From contig JARFJB010001987.1 in assembly GCA_036346205.1 (NCBI GenBank), positions 6,154,001 through 6,218,000 on the forward strand: a stretch of 64,000 nt of DNA. The letters are read 5' to 3'. The first letter of the stretch is position 1. Each line of letters opens with the position of its first letter. A program made the position numbers and the translations under genes. The notes below the pieces were generated by a model. It searched no databases. It was not told the DNA's origin and saw only the letters and a program-made list of their open reading frames with translations. This document shows, piece by piece, positions 1-12,313 of the stretch. The DNA comes from Vesta saturnalis. Taxonomy: Eukaryota > Arthropoda > Insecta > Coleoptera > Lampyridae.

Positions 1-2430
1 TAAAAATTAATTACAACTTAAGAAATTTTGTAATTAATTTGCTTTTAGATTTCAATTCTACACTTCTTGGACTGTCTATCAGAATAATTACAATAGTAAA
101 ATAATACGCAAGATGTTCCTAACTTCAACTTTGATTTTCTCCAAGTATTTGGTACTATTACTTTGTTATTTTAAGTGGAACACCCTGTATTTTATTCCTT
201 CATGAGAAGGGAAATTTAATACTCTTTTAAACTGATATAGGGTTCCCTATCCAAATTTTAAGTATTTTCCGAGATATTACCAGTATTTTACCAGTATGTA
301 TAAATATTGATAGTTTTATAGCAAATACTGACAAGATTGCCTTGGAATACAAAAGAAAATAAATTAAAAATTTATAATTTAAAAATGTACATATTAAAGA
401 AGTATTTTTTTTTAAATGAATCACCCTGAACTTTGTTACATTTTTAATTGTCCTTAAAAAACTAACGTATTTATTTAGGTCACCGTATACTTAAATTTGA
501 TACTTTCCGAATTATTCAATTTTTTCTAAAACTGTAGTGTAACAAAAAAAGTTAATTGCAACTTAATACAGACTTTTTGATTAATTCGCTCCTTGGACTT
601 TCTAATAAAATAAGTAAAATTGTATGTTCCAAACTTTAACTTTGATGTGCATCTAGTTTTTAGTGTTATTATTAAATGGAACACCCTGTATTTTATCCCT
701 GCATGAAAACGAAAATTTAATATTATTTTCCCTATCCGAATTTTCTTTATTTCCGAATATTTGCATTATTTTATCAGTATGCGTAAATGTTGAAGATTTT
801 ATGATAAACTCTACGTAGGCTTTGAGAAAATTAACAAATAAAACATTTCCTTATGTCAGATAGTAAAAACTTATTTAGTGTTGATTTCATTATTTAACAT
901 AATTAATACAATGAAAGAATACCCAATTGAAGATCGAGTAAATATGATTTTTATATTAGGTGAATGTTTTCAAAATTGCTTATTAGCATCACGTGTTTAT
1001 GCTGAAAAATATCCTCAAAAAGACCATCCTCGCAAAGAAGTGTTCGAGAAACTTTTAAACCGATTTATTGAAACTGGCAGTGTTGAATATAAAACACGAG
1101 AAATAGCAAAGCCCGTAACGGAAAATGAAGATTTACAACGAGCAGTTTTGTAATCTGTAATTGAAAATCGCAATAACACTTCGACAATTATTTCTCGAGA
1201 ACTGGATATAAGTCAATCCAGCGTAAGTAGAATAATAAGAAAACATAACTATCATCCGTATCATATATAAATGCATCAGCATTTGTATGGAGTGGATTTT
1301 CAACGTAGACTGGAATTTTGTCTATGGTTTCTCGACCATACGGCAGAAGATCAATATTTTTATGATAATTTGTTATTCACTGACGAAGCTACATTTCACA
1401 ATAATGGACTGGTTAATAGGCATAATTTTCACTATTACGCCACTGAGAATCCTCATCAATTTAGAACAATAGATCGACAAAATCGTTGGTTCCTAAACGT
1501 ATACGGGTACTAATAGGAGAACATGTAGTAGGGCCATATTTTTTAATGGCCATTTGAATGGAAGAGAATTTTTAAGATTTTTGGAAAACGAATTTTGGAC
1601 TCTCCTAGAAGATATTCCTTTAGATGTGAGGCACAAAATGTGGCTACAAGTAGATGGTGCGCCAGCACATTTTTCAAGGAATGTGAGAGAATATTTAGAC
1701 CGCACATTTGAAGGTAAGTGGGTAGGTCGAGGAGGTCCTAGCAATTGGCCTGCTGGGTCCCCCGACTTAACAACAATGGACTTTTTTTTCTGGGGATACA
1801 TCAAAACCTTTCTGTACCACACTGCTCCAACTACCTCTGAAAACATGAAAATACGCATTAGAGAAGCATTCGCTACAATCACACTCCAAATTCCAAATAA
1901 TGTGAAACGCTCATTTGAAAAGAGGATAATGCTGCGTATTCAACAAAATGGACATCACATTGAACATTTATTATAAAATGAGTTTAGTAGAGTGATTTTT
2001 AATGTTGTAATTATGTTAATTGTTATTTGTTTTATTGTTTAATTTGTAAAATTATAATATTTTCAATTTATTTGTTTTATATTTCAAGGCCATCTTGCCA
2101 GTATTTACTATAAAACCATCAATATTTATGCATACTGGTAAAATAATGGAAATAGCTCGTAAAATACTGAAAATTGGAATAGGGAACCCTATATCAGTTT
2201 AAAAGAGTATTAAATTTCCCTTCTCATGAAGGAAAATACAGGGTGTTCCATTTAAAATAACAAAGTAATAGCACCAAATACTTGGAGAAAATCAAAGTTG
2301 AAGTTAGGAACACCCTGCATATTATTTTACTATTGTAATTATTCTGATAGACAGTCCAAGAAGTGTAGAATCGACATCTAAAAGCAAATTAATTAAAAAA
2401 TTTCTGTTAAGTTGTAATTAATTTTTTTCA
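1..2430 (+). mobile_element. Tc1/mariner-related DNA transposon with long inverted repeats
   Basis: A DDE transposase pseudogene (878-1976) lies between inverted repeats of about 330 bp. Bases 1-335 read in reverse complement at about 2097-2425; both arms contain ATGAGAAGGGAAATTTAATA and the ends of CAGGGTGTTCCATTT-type motifs. The left arm starts before the window. A second, more diverged copy of the same arm lies at about 480-830 in direct orientation and pairs with 2097-2495. The left side therefore has two terminal arms, which suggests a composite or a one-ended duplication. The true outer boundaries are unclear: related motifs continue to about 2640 on the right. Confidence 0.65.
878..1976 (+). 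pseudogene. DDE transposase pseudogene (Tc1/mariner-like, DUF4817-type N-terminus)
   Basis: The N-terminal part (start at 878 or the in-frame ATG at 911) has the helix-turn-helix of insect mariner-related transposases (ENRNNTSTIISRELDISQSS, around 1160-1220) after an in-frame stop at 1150. A second stop precedes 1271. The catalytic core follows: first acidic motif LFTDEATFHNNG (about 1375), then LQVDGAPAHF (about 1650), and the third aspartate in NWPAGSPDLTTMDFFFWG (about 1745-1795). A frameshift plus stops near 1505-1530 separates the first motif from the rest. The reading then stays open to the stop at 1974. Three acidic residues are visible, but at least two stops and one frameshift make the copy inactive. 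Stop codons bracketing 1150-1270 argue against an intron-containing host gene. Confidence 0.7.
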
Positions 2431-2727
2431 ATTATTCTACATTTTTAGAAACAATTGAATAACTCAAAAACTATCAAACTTAGATATAGGGTTCCTTGAA
2501 TAAATACATATTATTTTTTAAAGTAGGATTCAAAAAAGTAATAAAATACAGGGTGTTCCATTTAAAAAAACATAACTTTGATACATAACTTTTTTTGAGT
2601 AACCCTGTATATTCCACACTAATTTTAATTTGTAGACCAAATAGACCTACATACTTGTGTCAAACGATTTTTTGATATCATTTACCGTTTTACCGCTATG
2701 TTCCGTCCCGTTGAGCGTGACTAACCT

Positions 2728-2811
<84 letters not shown>
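2728..2811. repeat. (TA)n microsatellite
   Basis: A nearly perfect AT dinucleotide run of about 84 bp. It is the first of four such runs (also 4703-4780, 6145-6184, 8562-8617) that separate successive transposons. Confidence 0.95.
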
Positions 2812-2814
<3 letters not shown>

Positions 2815-4300
2815 GTGAATCACGATGCCACGGAGTTCTACGGCTAAGCGGCATATAATCGTTAATTTCTAATACAGTGATATAATGTAAGTCAATATGA
2901 GCAACATTTTAAAAAGGTTTTTAAATATATAGGGTGCTCCAAAAAAAGTGGCATATAAAAGGAATGTTTTTTTAAATGACACACCCCGTATATTATTGCA
3001 TTTTGGAATTTTACATAAAAAATAAGTAGCACTTTCATACCTACATACAGACTGTTTCAAGTTATATCAATTTTTCTGAAAATGTAGGGTTTTACGAAAA
3101 ATTAAATATCTCCTAATAAAAATAACGCCAACAAATTTACTCTTTGTAAGTAAAATACTGTTCCCCTAGTCTATTTATTGACTGAATAGTAAACACTTCT
3201 TTACGGGGATGTTCATTTTTTTCAGTTAAATTAGTAGAACGTTCGTACTGAAATATTCGTCTTGTTTTAAATGGAACACCCTTTATTGTATACGCTTATC
3301 GTTTAGCTTACTTAATTACCTTTCAACTTCTATAAGGGTTTCCTATACCTAACCTTGAAATTTTCAACTTATTTAATAATTTTTGGAACGCTGGTAGTGT
3401 CTTCTTCTGCACTGTCTCCTTCTTCTAAAACACTATTAGTCGGCATTACTGTGCATTCCCCGTTTTCCATGTCACAATGCGCCGTCCCTTGTATTCATGC
3501 TCTTTGGATTCTTCTCGATTTGTTATTACTCTTACTGTTGTAGGTCTGATGTTGTCCCTCATTTTGTACTTCCATTGTTAACTGGAAGGACAATGTAAGT
3601 ATAATTTAATCGCGATGCCACATGTATTACCACTTTTGTGGACACAAACAATACTGACGATGTTTCTGACAGCAAATTTGACATTTGAGACAAACTAAAT
3701 TGCTTTATTTTTTCAGCCTACTTGGCAAAATCAAATACTTCGCTGTAACTGGAAAACTCTAAAAGGTAGGTATGTACAAAATGTATGTACATCATTCGAC
3801 TCATTTAATTCTTCTTTCGACCGTAAAATAATATACTGGGTGTTCTATTTGGAAAATCAAGCTTCTTAACTTTTTAAACTGGCTTACAAATTTTGAGGGC
3901 CCTGTCTATTCCCCAGGCATTATGCAATAATTTTCAAATATATCGATACCTAAATCATTACTGTTGCAAATATTGTAATTAAAAGTCATTCACTGTTCAA
4001 GATTCAATATTTTTAGTATCGTGCTGTAATTGTCACTTTTTTTCTTAAAAATGGAGATATCTCAAAAATAACTAAATATAGGTATACATAACTTTACACG
4101 AAGTTGGCCTAAAATTGAACGTAAAATCCAAAACTGCAGAAATATAAAGGATGTTCCATTTAAAATAAGTAAGTTGGTGTCTATACTTCCGGTTATACTG
4201 GAAGTGTCAGAAACGTGAAAATATTTTGAAAAGGTAGGCCCCACTGACCTTTGTAAATAACAAAATTCTCAAAATCACCCTATACGTACTTTTCTATATA
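2812..4300. mobile_element. Decayed transposon-derived region with GGGTGTTCCATTT-type motifs
   Basis: No coding potential beyond short chance frames is visible. Motifs like those in the ends of the preceding element recur: GGGTGCTCC (about 2932), AATGGAACACCCT (about 3272), ACTGGGTGTTCTATTT (about 3835) and ATGTTCCATTTAAAATAA (about 4152). Several sit in opposite orientations, as expected for non-autonomous relatives of the same superfamily. Individual element borders could not be placed. Confidence 0.4.
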
Positions 4301-4309
4301 TTGATCGCG

Positions 4310-4690
4310 GCCCTGCCGGAAAAGGAAAGGAACGGTCACGTATTTCATTCCCTCTCGAGAGGGAGGACGGGCTGTTTGAGCTTTCCAAGCTCCTGCAGCT
4401 ACAATCAGGTATTCCCAGCATACATACATACATTACGTATATATGCATGGTGAGATTTAGGATGGGTGTGGTCAGACTAGGATCGGAAAGAACGGAGTTA
4501 GGGTTCTGAGGGGGAAAATACTACCCCAGCATTCGCATAAGTAGCCGCACCTGGTGTGCATATATGCAGTGACCATGCCGCGACATGTGTACGAGGAAAA
4601 CCCCCTGAAAAAAACCCATACAAGGTAGAAGGTAACGGGAATCGAACCCATTACATTCCGAATGCTATACTAGCTCGGTAGGGCCTACCA
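4310..4690 (-). repeat. SINE-like dispersed repeat, copy 1 (tRNA-like head)
   Basis: Read on the minus strand, this matches 56650-57075 over most of its length with moderate divergence (shared stretches around the Pol III-like box, CCCTCAG, and TCCAAGCTCC/GGAAAGCT). The 5' end of the minus-strand reading holds a B-box-like GGTTCGATTCCCG (about 4630-4642) preceded by a possible degenerate A box. I infer a tRNA-derived SINE. It could also be a non-autonomous DNA element. Confidence 0.5.
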
Positions 4691-4700
4691 GATAAGACAC

Positions 4701-4702
<2 letters not shown>

Positions 4703-4780
<78 letters not shown>
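4703..4780. repeat. (TA)n microsatellite
   Basis: About 78 bp of AT dinucleotide repeat directly left of the second DDE transposon. Confidence 0.95.
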
Positions 4781-4784
<4 letters not shown>

Positions 4785-4788
4785 CATA

Positions 4789-6141
4789 CCGTACGTTTTT
4801 CTTTAATCCGACCATACGATTTTATACACAATCTAATTATCCCTATGTTCAGTTGCAGTAGTTCAAATGAGTAATAGGTAAAATTGACAGCTGTCACATA
4901 TTTTTAAAAATACCGCCCTACAGTTTAACTTACAAAATGCTTTCCACTGTAATAAAAATAAAACTTTTACAAAAGTAACAACCGTCTATATCATCGTTAC
5001 TTAGTTTAATAAGGATGGTTGTGTCGTAAATTGCCACAAAAACAAGAGTAAAAACATGCCACGTTCTCAATGAGGAATTAGAACTAAACATTTTGTGCTA
5101 TGCCGAGGACAATCCCATAGCGTCACTGCGTCTAATAGAACAATAATTTCAAATTTCAAAGAGTTCGGTCTTAAAAACGTCAAAAAAATTTAAATACAAG
5201 TCGTACAAATTTCATAATCACCAACAACTGTACAATGACGACAAAATTAAACACACAGATTTTTGTGAAGCACTATTTAATTTTTTCAATGACAAAGGGG
5301 AAATTTTAAGAAAATAGCTTCACAGACAAAGCATGGTTTTTGTTGAATGGGATAGTAAACTCCCAAAATTATCGGTATGTAGCTACCTCCATTATTCATT
5401 TCCATGTTCCTGATATACTTCCTTTTTTACTAAAACAGATATTGCTCACGATCGAATCCTCATTTACAAAATCTAACACATACACAATATAACATCAGAG
5501 TTAACATCTGAGCAGGAATAATCGACAATGTTTTAATCGGGCCCTACTTTATTTATGGAAATTTGAATGCCAACAAGTTTTTAGAACTACTTCAATCTTG
5601 TATTATTCCACGAATAGAGGTATTGAATATTGACATGGCACCACATTCTACAGGACCAGTGACACATTTTCTTAATACACTTCCAGGCCGGTGGATAGGG
5701 AGATTTGCTCACTTAACTTGACCACCGCGATCGCCAGATCTGTCGCCAAATTATTTGTTTCTCTGGGGTTATTTGAAATCAAAAATTTATAATGAAGCTC
5801 CCATACAGAATGCCGACAAATTAAAAAATCGTATAATTACTGCATTTAATGAGTTGAGCCCCATTTTTTTACAAAATTTCATTCAAGAATTTCGTAATTG
5901 CATAGGATACTGTTAAGAATGTCAAGGAGGACACTTCGAATATTTATTGTAATTATTTTCATGTCATTCCCAATTCCCATTAAAGTGTTTGCGTTACAAT
6001 TTATTTAGCATGCACATAACCTACAAATACTGAAAAAGCTGATTTAGTTTCAATTGTGAATTGCGCATATACTATACGTTATGCGTTTTATTTTAAACTG
6101 AACATAGGGATAATTGCATTGTGTATAAAATGATAATGCAC

Positions 6142-6143
<2 letters not shown>
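4789..6143 (+). mobile_element. Second Tc1/mariner-type DNA transposon, TA-flanked
   Basis: The left end (CCGTACG, 4789) and the inverted right end (CCGTGCA, ending at 6143) are preceded and followed by TA, the target duplication of this superfamily. The arms share TTTTATACACAAT and AATTATCCCTATGTTCAGTT (left about 4813-4854, right about 6101-6130 inverted). The element is 1.35 kb and lies between two (TA)n arrays. It encodes one transposase relic. Confidence 0.75.
5065..5952 (+). pseudogene. DDE transposase pseudogene
   Basis: Conceptual reading shows an N-terminal helix-turn-helix relic (SKSSVLKT, about 5155), then the catalytic region: GPYFIYGNLNANKFLELL (about 5542-5595), VLNIDMAPHSTGPV (about 5618-5660) and PPRSPDLSPNYLFLWGYLK (about 5721-5780). 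A stop codon interrupts it just before PPRSPD, and earlier stops and frameshifts break the first half. The third aspartate is present. It is clearly related to the 878-1976 transposase but far too diverged to be the same family. It is inactive. Confidence 0.65.

Positions 6144-6144
<1 letters not shown>

Positions 6145-6184
<40 letters not shown>
6145..6184. repeat. (TA)n microsatellite
   Basis: About 40 bp of AT repeat between the second DDE transposon and the Ginger-type element. Confidence 0.95.
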
Positions 6185-6187
<3 letters not shown>

Positions 6188-8546
6188 CGTTAGTGTGCAC
6201 ATTACCTAGGGAATCTGCAGATTATATCTGTACCCACCAGTTAAAGTGCGTAAACATGAAATACAGCAGTTAAAGTTCAGAAATAACCAGTTTATATTTA
6301 CACATTGCACATACGATACAATTAATGAAAATAAAACAGTTGTAAAATGAAAATATCTTTATTCTAACAGACTACATTCCGAATACATGGTAATTTCCTA
6401 TTTGTTTGTGCAACTAAGGGAATGGGGGCACTTAGAGTTACACAGGACATTATATTTCCGACAAAGGCATTTTTTTGTAATCCATTTGGATTTGCATCCA
6501 CATTTTTGAAATCCTTGACCACTGCCCAGAGACTGATTTGTTGCCACGTTACGTAAATATACTTCGACGTCAGGAACTTCTTCTATTGTGATGAATTTTT
6601 CTTTACAAATACTAAATTGAGATCGAACATCCAGTTGCTTCAAGACACCCGTTTTAGTACCTACTTTATAAAACCCGTGGCCTGATTTATTAAGAACTAT
6701 TGCCAAAATTATTTATCCTTACAGTGGTGCCTTCAATAGCCACTGGGTGATTGGCATCAGATAATGCTTGCATTTTTTTTGCCTGCTCTCCTAAGCTTTC
6801 TTTGGCGCTGTTTCGTTGGTTTGCTTGATTAATCTGATTGACGCATATGGAACATACTAGTTTGCTACTAAAACCTTCAGTAGCTTGAGTTATACCGCTG
6901 GTTGCGTGAATGTTATTGTTACATTTGTAGCAAGTGTGGGAGCCTGATGTTTCTTTCAAACATACAATATAAGCAAGATCTATAGATGGTAACGTTTCTT
7001 GTCTTGTTTCATTGCCATATTCTTCTGTTTGTATTTCATTGCCATGTTCTATTGCTTTTTCTTGTGTTGAGTTGAGAATTAATGGGATTTTGACTATCCT
7101 CTGCTTCGTTAGAAACGATATGTTATGTATCAGCTAGTTGCTCTAGGTGCTCTTCACTATTAATAGAATCAAATACGTCTTTATGTATGAAAGATGACGA
7201 AAGTCCTACCCTTGCAGTACATCCGAACATTGCTTCATAAGGGCTCCTTTTTATACCAGAATGGTATGCTCGATTTTTCATAAATTGTACAAAGCGTACT
7301 CCTTCACTCCATTTGTTGGTATTATTTTCTGCCATCCAAGTAGTCAGCATGATCTTGGTTGGCCCTTTCCACACTGCCCTGGCTTTGACTATGCCGAGGT
7401 TTACCATGCACTATTTTTAGTTCCGGCTACATTGATTTTAAACTTTCCAAAATGTTGTTACAAAATTCTCGCCAATTATCCGACTGGAGTATACACGGCG
7501 CTCCAATCAAAAGGAATATGTCTAGTATATGATAAGCAACTTCATCTGCTCGCTTCGAGGTTAGAGGCTTCAAAACAACAAATTTTGTCAAGTGATCTTG
7601 ATATACCATAAGAAATTTGTATGTTCTGTCAGGCTGCGACTGGTAATCGATTAGGTCCACTTGGCATCTACTGTTAAAATGAGGAGAAATCATTGGTTTC
7701 ACTACAACGCCCTTCCTTTCACCCTTTTGTTTTTGTTGGCAAGATTCGCATAAATTCAAAAACACCTTAATTTGGGCCTGCGTTATATTTTTGTACCCTT
7801 TATTCAATTCCTTGGCCATTCTGTCTCTGCCCCCGTGACCAATGGACGAATGAGTAGAATGAAGTATTTCAAATAACTCTTCCACATGAACATAGAGTTT
7901 TCATCTTTATTAGAACCATAAAAAGGTTCTATGAGTTTTTCCGAACCTTGGAGAGTGAGCACAACGTACCTTTCCATAATGTGGTAATCACGGGATGATT
8001 CCTTCTTCTTTGAGATTTTTATTCGTTTTATATCTTCAATTAGCGCGCAGTATTTTTCCTTTGTAATTAAAACAGTGTTATACTTATAGTCTTTGCTCAA
8101 AAGTATGGAATTAAATCTGTCCCTCATATTTTGTTTTAGTACACCTATGGCTTGCATTTTGACTAAATACTTTTGCTAAACACAGAGAACACAATATAAC
8201 TCTATGTATCGTCACAATAAACGCGCGCACCGCACTGGACTGGACTGCACACAATGATTAACTGACTCACAAATTAGAAAGTAGTCAATGACTGTGGCTC
8301 AAAGCTGCTCTCCGGCGCGCACGACCAATGATACACCAACACGGGACATCGCGCGACCGTGAATGACCAATCAGGAGCACGTTACGTTCAATCAAACCTC
8401 AACGGATTCAAATCTTCGCACTTTAACGGTCGTTTCCTCGTTAATGTGCACTTTAACGCGGTAAAGAGCAAAAAACACATATTTTCTAACTTTAACGGAT
8501 GAAATTAGTTAATTTGCGGATTATCTAGGTAATGTGCACATTAACA
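6188..8546 (-). mobile_element. Ginger-type DNA transposon with KRBA2-like integrase
   Basis: Both ends carry TGTGCACATTACCTAG in inverted orientation (left from 6194, right about 8524-8539), followed by partly conserved AATCYGCARATTA and by internal TTAAAGTGCG-type repeats. The element lies between (TA)n arrays. It encodes a retrovirus-like integrase on the minus strand with no reverse transcriptase, which is the hallmark of Ginger cut-and-paste transposons. Length is about 2.36 kb. Confidence 0.7.
6398..8157 (-). pseudogene. KRBA2-like integrase/transposase, broken
   Basis: Minus-strand segments 8157-7880, 7885-7427, 7407-7123 and 6959-6398 read as one protein broken by frameshifts and stops. 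The integrase core carries the first aspartate in QVDLIDYQ (about 7660), the second in LQSDNWREF (about 7472; normally DNG, here DNW) and the glutamate in QSQGSVERA (about 7386). An in-frame TAG at 7427 lies between the second and third acidic residues. An HHCC-like region precedes the core (HSSIGHGG ... CESCQQKQK). The C-terminal part is cysteine-rich (KCGCKSKWITKKCLCRKYN, about 6480), as in insect proteins annotated KRAB-A domain-containing protein 2-like, which lack any KRAB domain. It acts as the transposase of the surrounding element; this copy is dead. Confidence 0.7.
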
Positions 8547-8561
8547 GTTATCGCTTACAAT

Positions 8562-8571
8562 ATATATATAC

Positions 8572-8617
<46 letters not shown>
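8562..8617. repeat. (TA)n microsatellite
   Basis: AT dinucleotide run with one CG interruption, just right of the Ginger-type element. Confidence 0.95.
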
Positions 8618-8619
<2 letters not shown>

Positions 8620-10204
8620 TCGAACAAGTTAACGGGTATGTTAAATAGTTAGCTAATTCGCAATGATTTCTAATGTAACACGCAATATATAAGATGCTCC
8701 TTGAAGTTAGATTATTCAAGCAGAAGGAAAAAAAATTCAATGGCGCTAGTATTATCCTATTTATCATCAGCTTAATGGCATAATTAGTTTTTATTACAAT
8801 TTAGAAAATCTTTTTAATATACAATTCAATTACAAACATTATTTTTAGCAAAGGTTTGTTTACTAAGATAACAAGATGTTAAGCTGTGTCATCGAGAACC
8901 AAATCCGTTGTATATTGTTTCCACATTATCGATATATAGTCCTAGAATAAGATTACGCAGTAACAAACAACTTTAAAATTTATGTTAAATTATGCACTTG
9001 GGTGAAAAATATAATAAAAGAAAGGAGGGTATAAGACACCCTTTATACATAACATGTTCATCTTGCATATGAAAAATATGATGATATAATCAATATTGAT
9101 GTTTACACATATTTTCAAAATTCTTGGAAACAAAGTCAATTTTAACTTTATATTAAAACTTGTTCGTATGAGACGTTCTGCAGTTATAAAACTGGTATAA
9201 AAGAAGTTTCCCGGTTTATAATCTATATACATAATATACACACATGTTATTTAAAATTTAATGCTAGGAAAGTAAATATGTGTATTTTAATGTGCTGCTC
9301 ATAACAATAAAAACACATTGTAAGTGACGTATATTTGCATTTTAAACTAATTTTCAAAATATCAAACGAAAGCGTGCAATACCTAATGATGGAGTTTCAT
9401 TATGAACAAACCTTTGTTAAATTGAGAGAATTAAATTTAATTATTTCGTAGTAGGTAGGTATATCGCATTTCCTCTTATTGATACTAAATATTGCACCTA
9501 ACTAAATAAGCAAAGCCAATTAATTAATGTACGTAACATGTATATAACCTGCGCAAGCTACAACAAGATTGAATGTTTGATATTTTCGCTCACCGTATAT
9601 TGGAATTGTTTGATTTTTGTTGTGCATTTTATACTACATTTAATTTAGTGATTTAATTAAGTGATAAGTTTTAATTAAAATATTGCAACAGAACTAATTT
9701 AATTTTGAATGAAGTTATTCAAAACTGTGGTCTGAAAGACACAAAAACTAAATACGTTAAGTTATTCCATGGTTCAATTTGAAAAAGCGGATTACATAAC
9801 AAGAAGCTTAAAGTGCATGTACTACTAAACTGAGTAATACAAATTAAAACTGTATGTATATTTTTTCCTGCACAATGAAAATTAGATGTTATACGAAGTG
9901 CTAAATTTCTCAAAAATGGAGCACCCCTATCTATCGCATATCCACAACCGCACTAAGTTTTCATAGTGTATCGAAACAACATTGATTTTAATTTGATTTA
10001 AGTTAGGTGATGTGTGTTGTCTATATGCTGAGCTAAAAATTTACAATAAGAATTATTCTAAATTCCGCAAGATTTGGTTTGACTTTGAATTTTTCCACTA
10101 ATGTAAATAAAGAATATATGAGAAATAAGTAAATATTGAGTTAAAATAACGAATAATGTGAGATAAATAATACAATAATAAAATATACATATCACAAATC
10201 CCCC
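8618..10204. other. Gene-free AT-rich sequence
   Basis: No ORF with recognisable content, no clear repeat ends and no RNA gene were seen. Short open frames on the minus strand (around 8990-9240 and 9719-9913) have AT-rich composition and no recognisable motif. Confidence 0.6.
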
Positions 10205-10214
10205 CCTAGCAAAA

Positions 10215-11930
10215 TTACACCAAGAGTAATACCTTTTAAATTATAATTTCCAATATCGAAAACTCCATTAAATCATTACCTTTTGATGCTGCTAATGAAG
10301 TTAGATATAATACCGTTAAAATATTACGTAAAACAAAACCTCCAAAGAGCAACTTATTTCGTTAACGACGTGCTTTTTTACTTGATCTTAAACGCAATGA
10401 AAATATAATAATACTAAAATCATATAAAGGTAATGCAACAGTTATATCAAATATGAACGATTATAACGTTAAATAGAACAATTGTTGAAACCAGAGACAA
10501 TGTGAAATACCAAAAGATACAACAAAAGAATTTCTTTTAAAAACTAAAGAACTGATTAAATTATCATCTATTCCTGAAGAAATAAAAAAGAAACTAACTC
10601 TGAAGCTACTTCACCAAAACGAGATGGTTTACCAAAAATCCATAAACCTAATATTCCCTTTACAGTCTTGCAAAACATCTGACATTTTTATTACCTCATA
10701 CAGGTAAAATACCCCATTACATCAAAAATTCAGCCGACTTTGTTGAAAAAATGGATAGTTTCAAAATTGGAGAGGGTGATATAATGGTCAGTTTTGATGT
10801 TGTTACCAAAGTACGTCTGAAAGAAGCTATTTGATCATCTTTTCCAAAGGACATAATCATTCTTTTTCAGCACTGTCTTACTACAACTTATTTTCAGTGG
10901 AATAGTATATTTTATGAACAGATTAATGGTGTAGCAATGGATAGTCCCTAGGTCCTCTTATAGCTAATTTTTACATGGAAAATTGGAAACACTAGCGTTA
11001 CAAAATACTCCTAAAAAACCTTCAGTTTGGTATAGATATGTAGATGATACATTTGTTATTTGGAGACATGCAGAAGAGGCACTGCATGAGTTTTGGTTTT
11101 ATAAATGGTATACATCCTAGTATTTAGTTTACCATGGAAAAAGAAACTAATGAAAGTTTACCATTTCTTGACATACTAATATCTAAAAATAATAATTCAC
11201 TATCTTTTAAGATTTACAGAAAGTCGACACACACTGATAGATACCTTCATAAATTATCCAACCACCATCCACGTCAAAAAATTGGTGTAATTAAATTTTA
11301 GTAGATCGAGCAAAACGAATTTGTGACCCTGAATTTTTGAAGGATGAATATAAATATTTAACAAAATCCTTACAAGATAATGGATATTCACTTACAGATA
11401 TTAATAATGTTTCTATACCTTATAGGCGCAAACTTAAAGAAAAACCAGTTCTTAATATTGGTACTGCTTTTCTTCCTTTCATAGCTAATGTTACAGATAA
11501 AATTGAAACAATCCTAAATAAATATGGCATTAGGACTAGTTTTAAACCTACAAGAAAAATTAAAGAACATTTAAGATCACCTAAAGATGTTTCAAACCCA
11601 TTATTATCCTTCGGAGTGTATAAGTTATCTTGTTCATGTGGAAAAAACGTAGCTTTGATACAAGACGTAAAGAGCATATGAGATTTTGTAGATTAGGTCA
11701 ACCAGAGAAGTCTGCGGAGGCTGACCATGCCTTAAATAATTTAAATCATGACATTCAATTTGACAATATGAAAATGTTGTCAACATAAACTCATTATTAT
11801 GTTCGTTTACAACGTGAAGCTATCGAAATATACAAACATCCTAATAATTTTAATAAACAAGAAGAAAATATCCGTTTAAATAGGTTTTGGCATCTTATAA
11901 TTAAAAAAAGCCACAATGATACGTCTTGAT
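10215..11930 (+). pseudogene. Penelope reverse transcriptase + GIY-YIG pseudogene (copy A)
   Basis: Many frameshifts and stops break it. Recognisable pieces in order: GLPKIHKPNI (about 10627), the YVDD-type box as RYVDDTFVIW (about 11035-11065), then PFLDILISKNNNSLSFKIYR (about 11160-11220) and the open segment 11337-11681. The GIY-YIG nuclease region is present (YKLSCSCGK, about 11620) but has lost the second half of its YIG motif through a short deletion right after CGK; the following TRRKEH region is readable in another frame. It is a dead retroelement. Confidence 0.7.
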
Positions 11931-12313
11931 TTTGATTTTAATTTTGACTTTTGGTATGTTTAGGTTTTTTGCTGTTTTTCTTAAACCTTGAAGCAAATGA
12001 TTTACCAATTATATGTTAAATTACCACAGCACTATAATTTAACGTAAGTAGTTGAAATTAAAAAAAAAATTACTAAAAGTTCTGCATTATGCTTTTCATT
12101 GTTAATAACACTTGCCCTTATTGATAAAGATATCTCTTTGTTAAATTTAACTGGATTATTTTGTTTGATGTCATGTATATATTTGTGAATACTTCTATCA
12201 TTTTTAAATTGAAGTTTTTCACAACTTTACACTTACATCATAACTTGATTAAATTTTGTTAAATGTGTTTTTGGCTGACATTTTTCATTGTTAGCCTTCG
12301 TCATGGAGGGTGT

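Noticed and set aside
6398..8157. Host KRBA2-like gene
   Set aside because: Flanking inverted repeats and multiple frame breaks show it to be a dead transposon gene.
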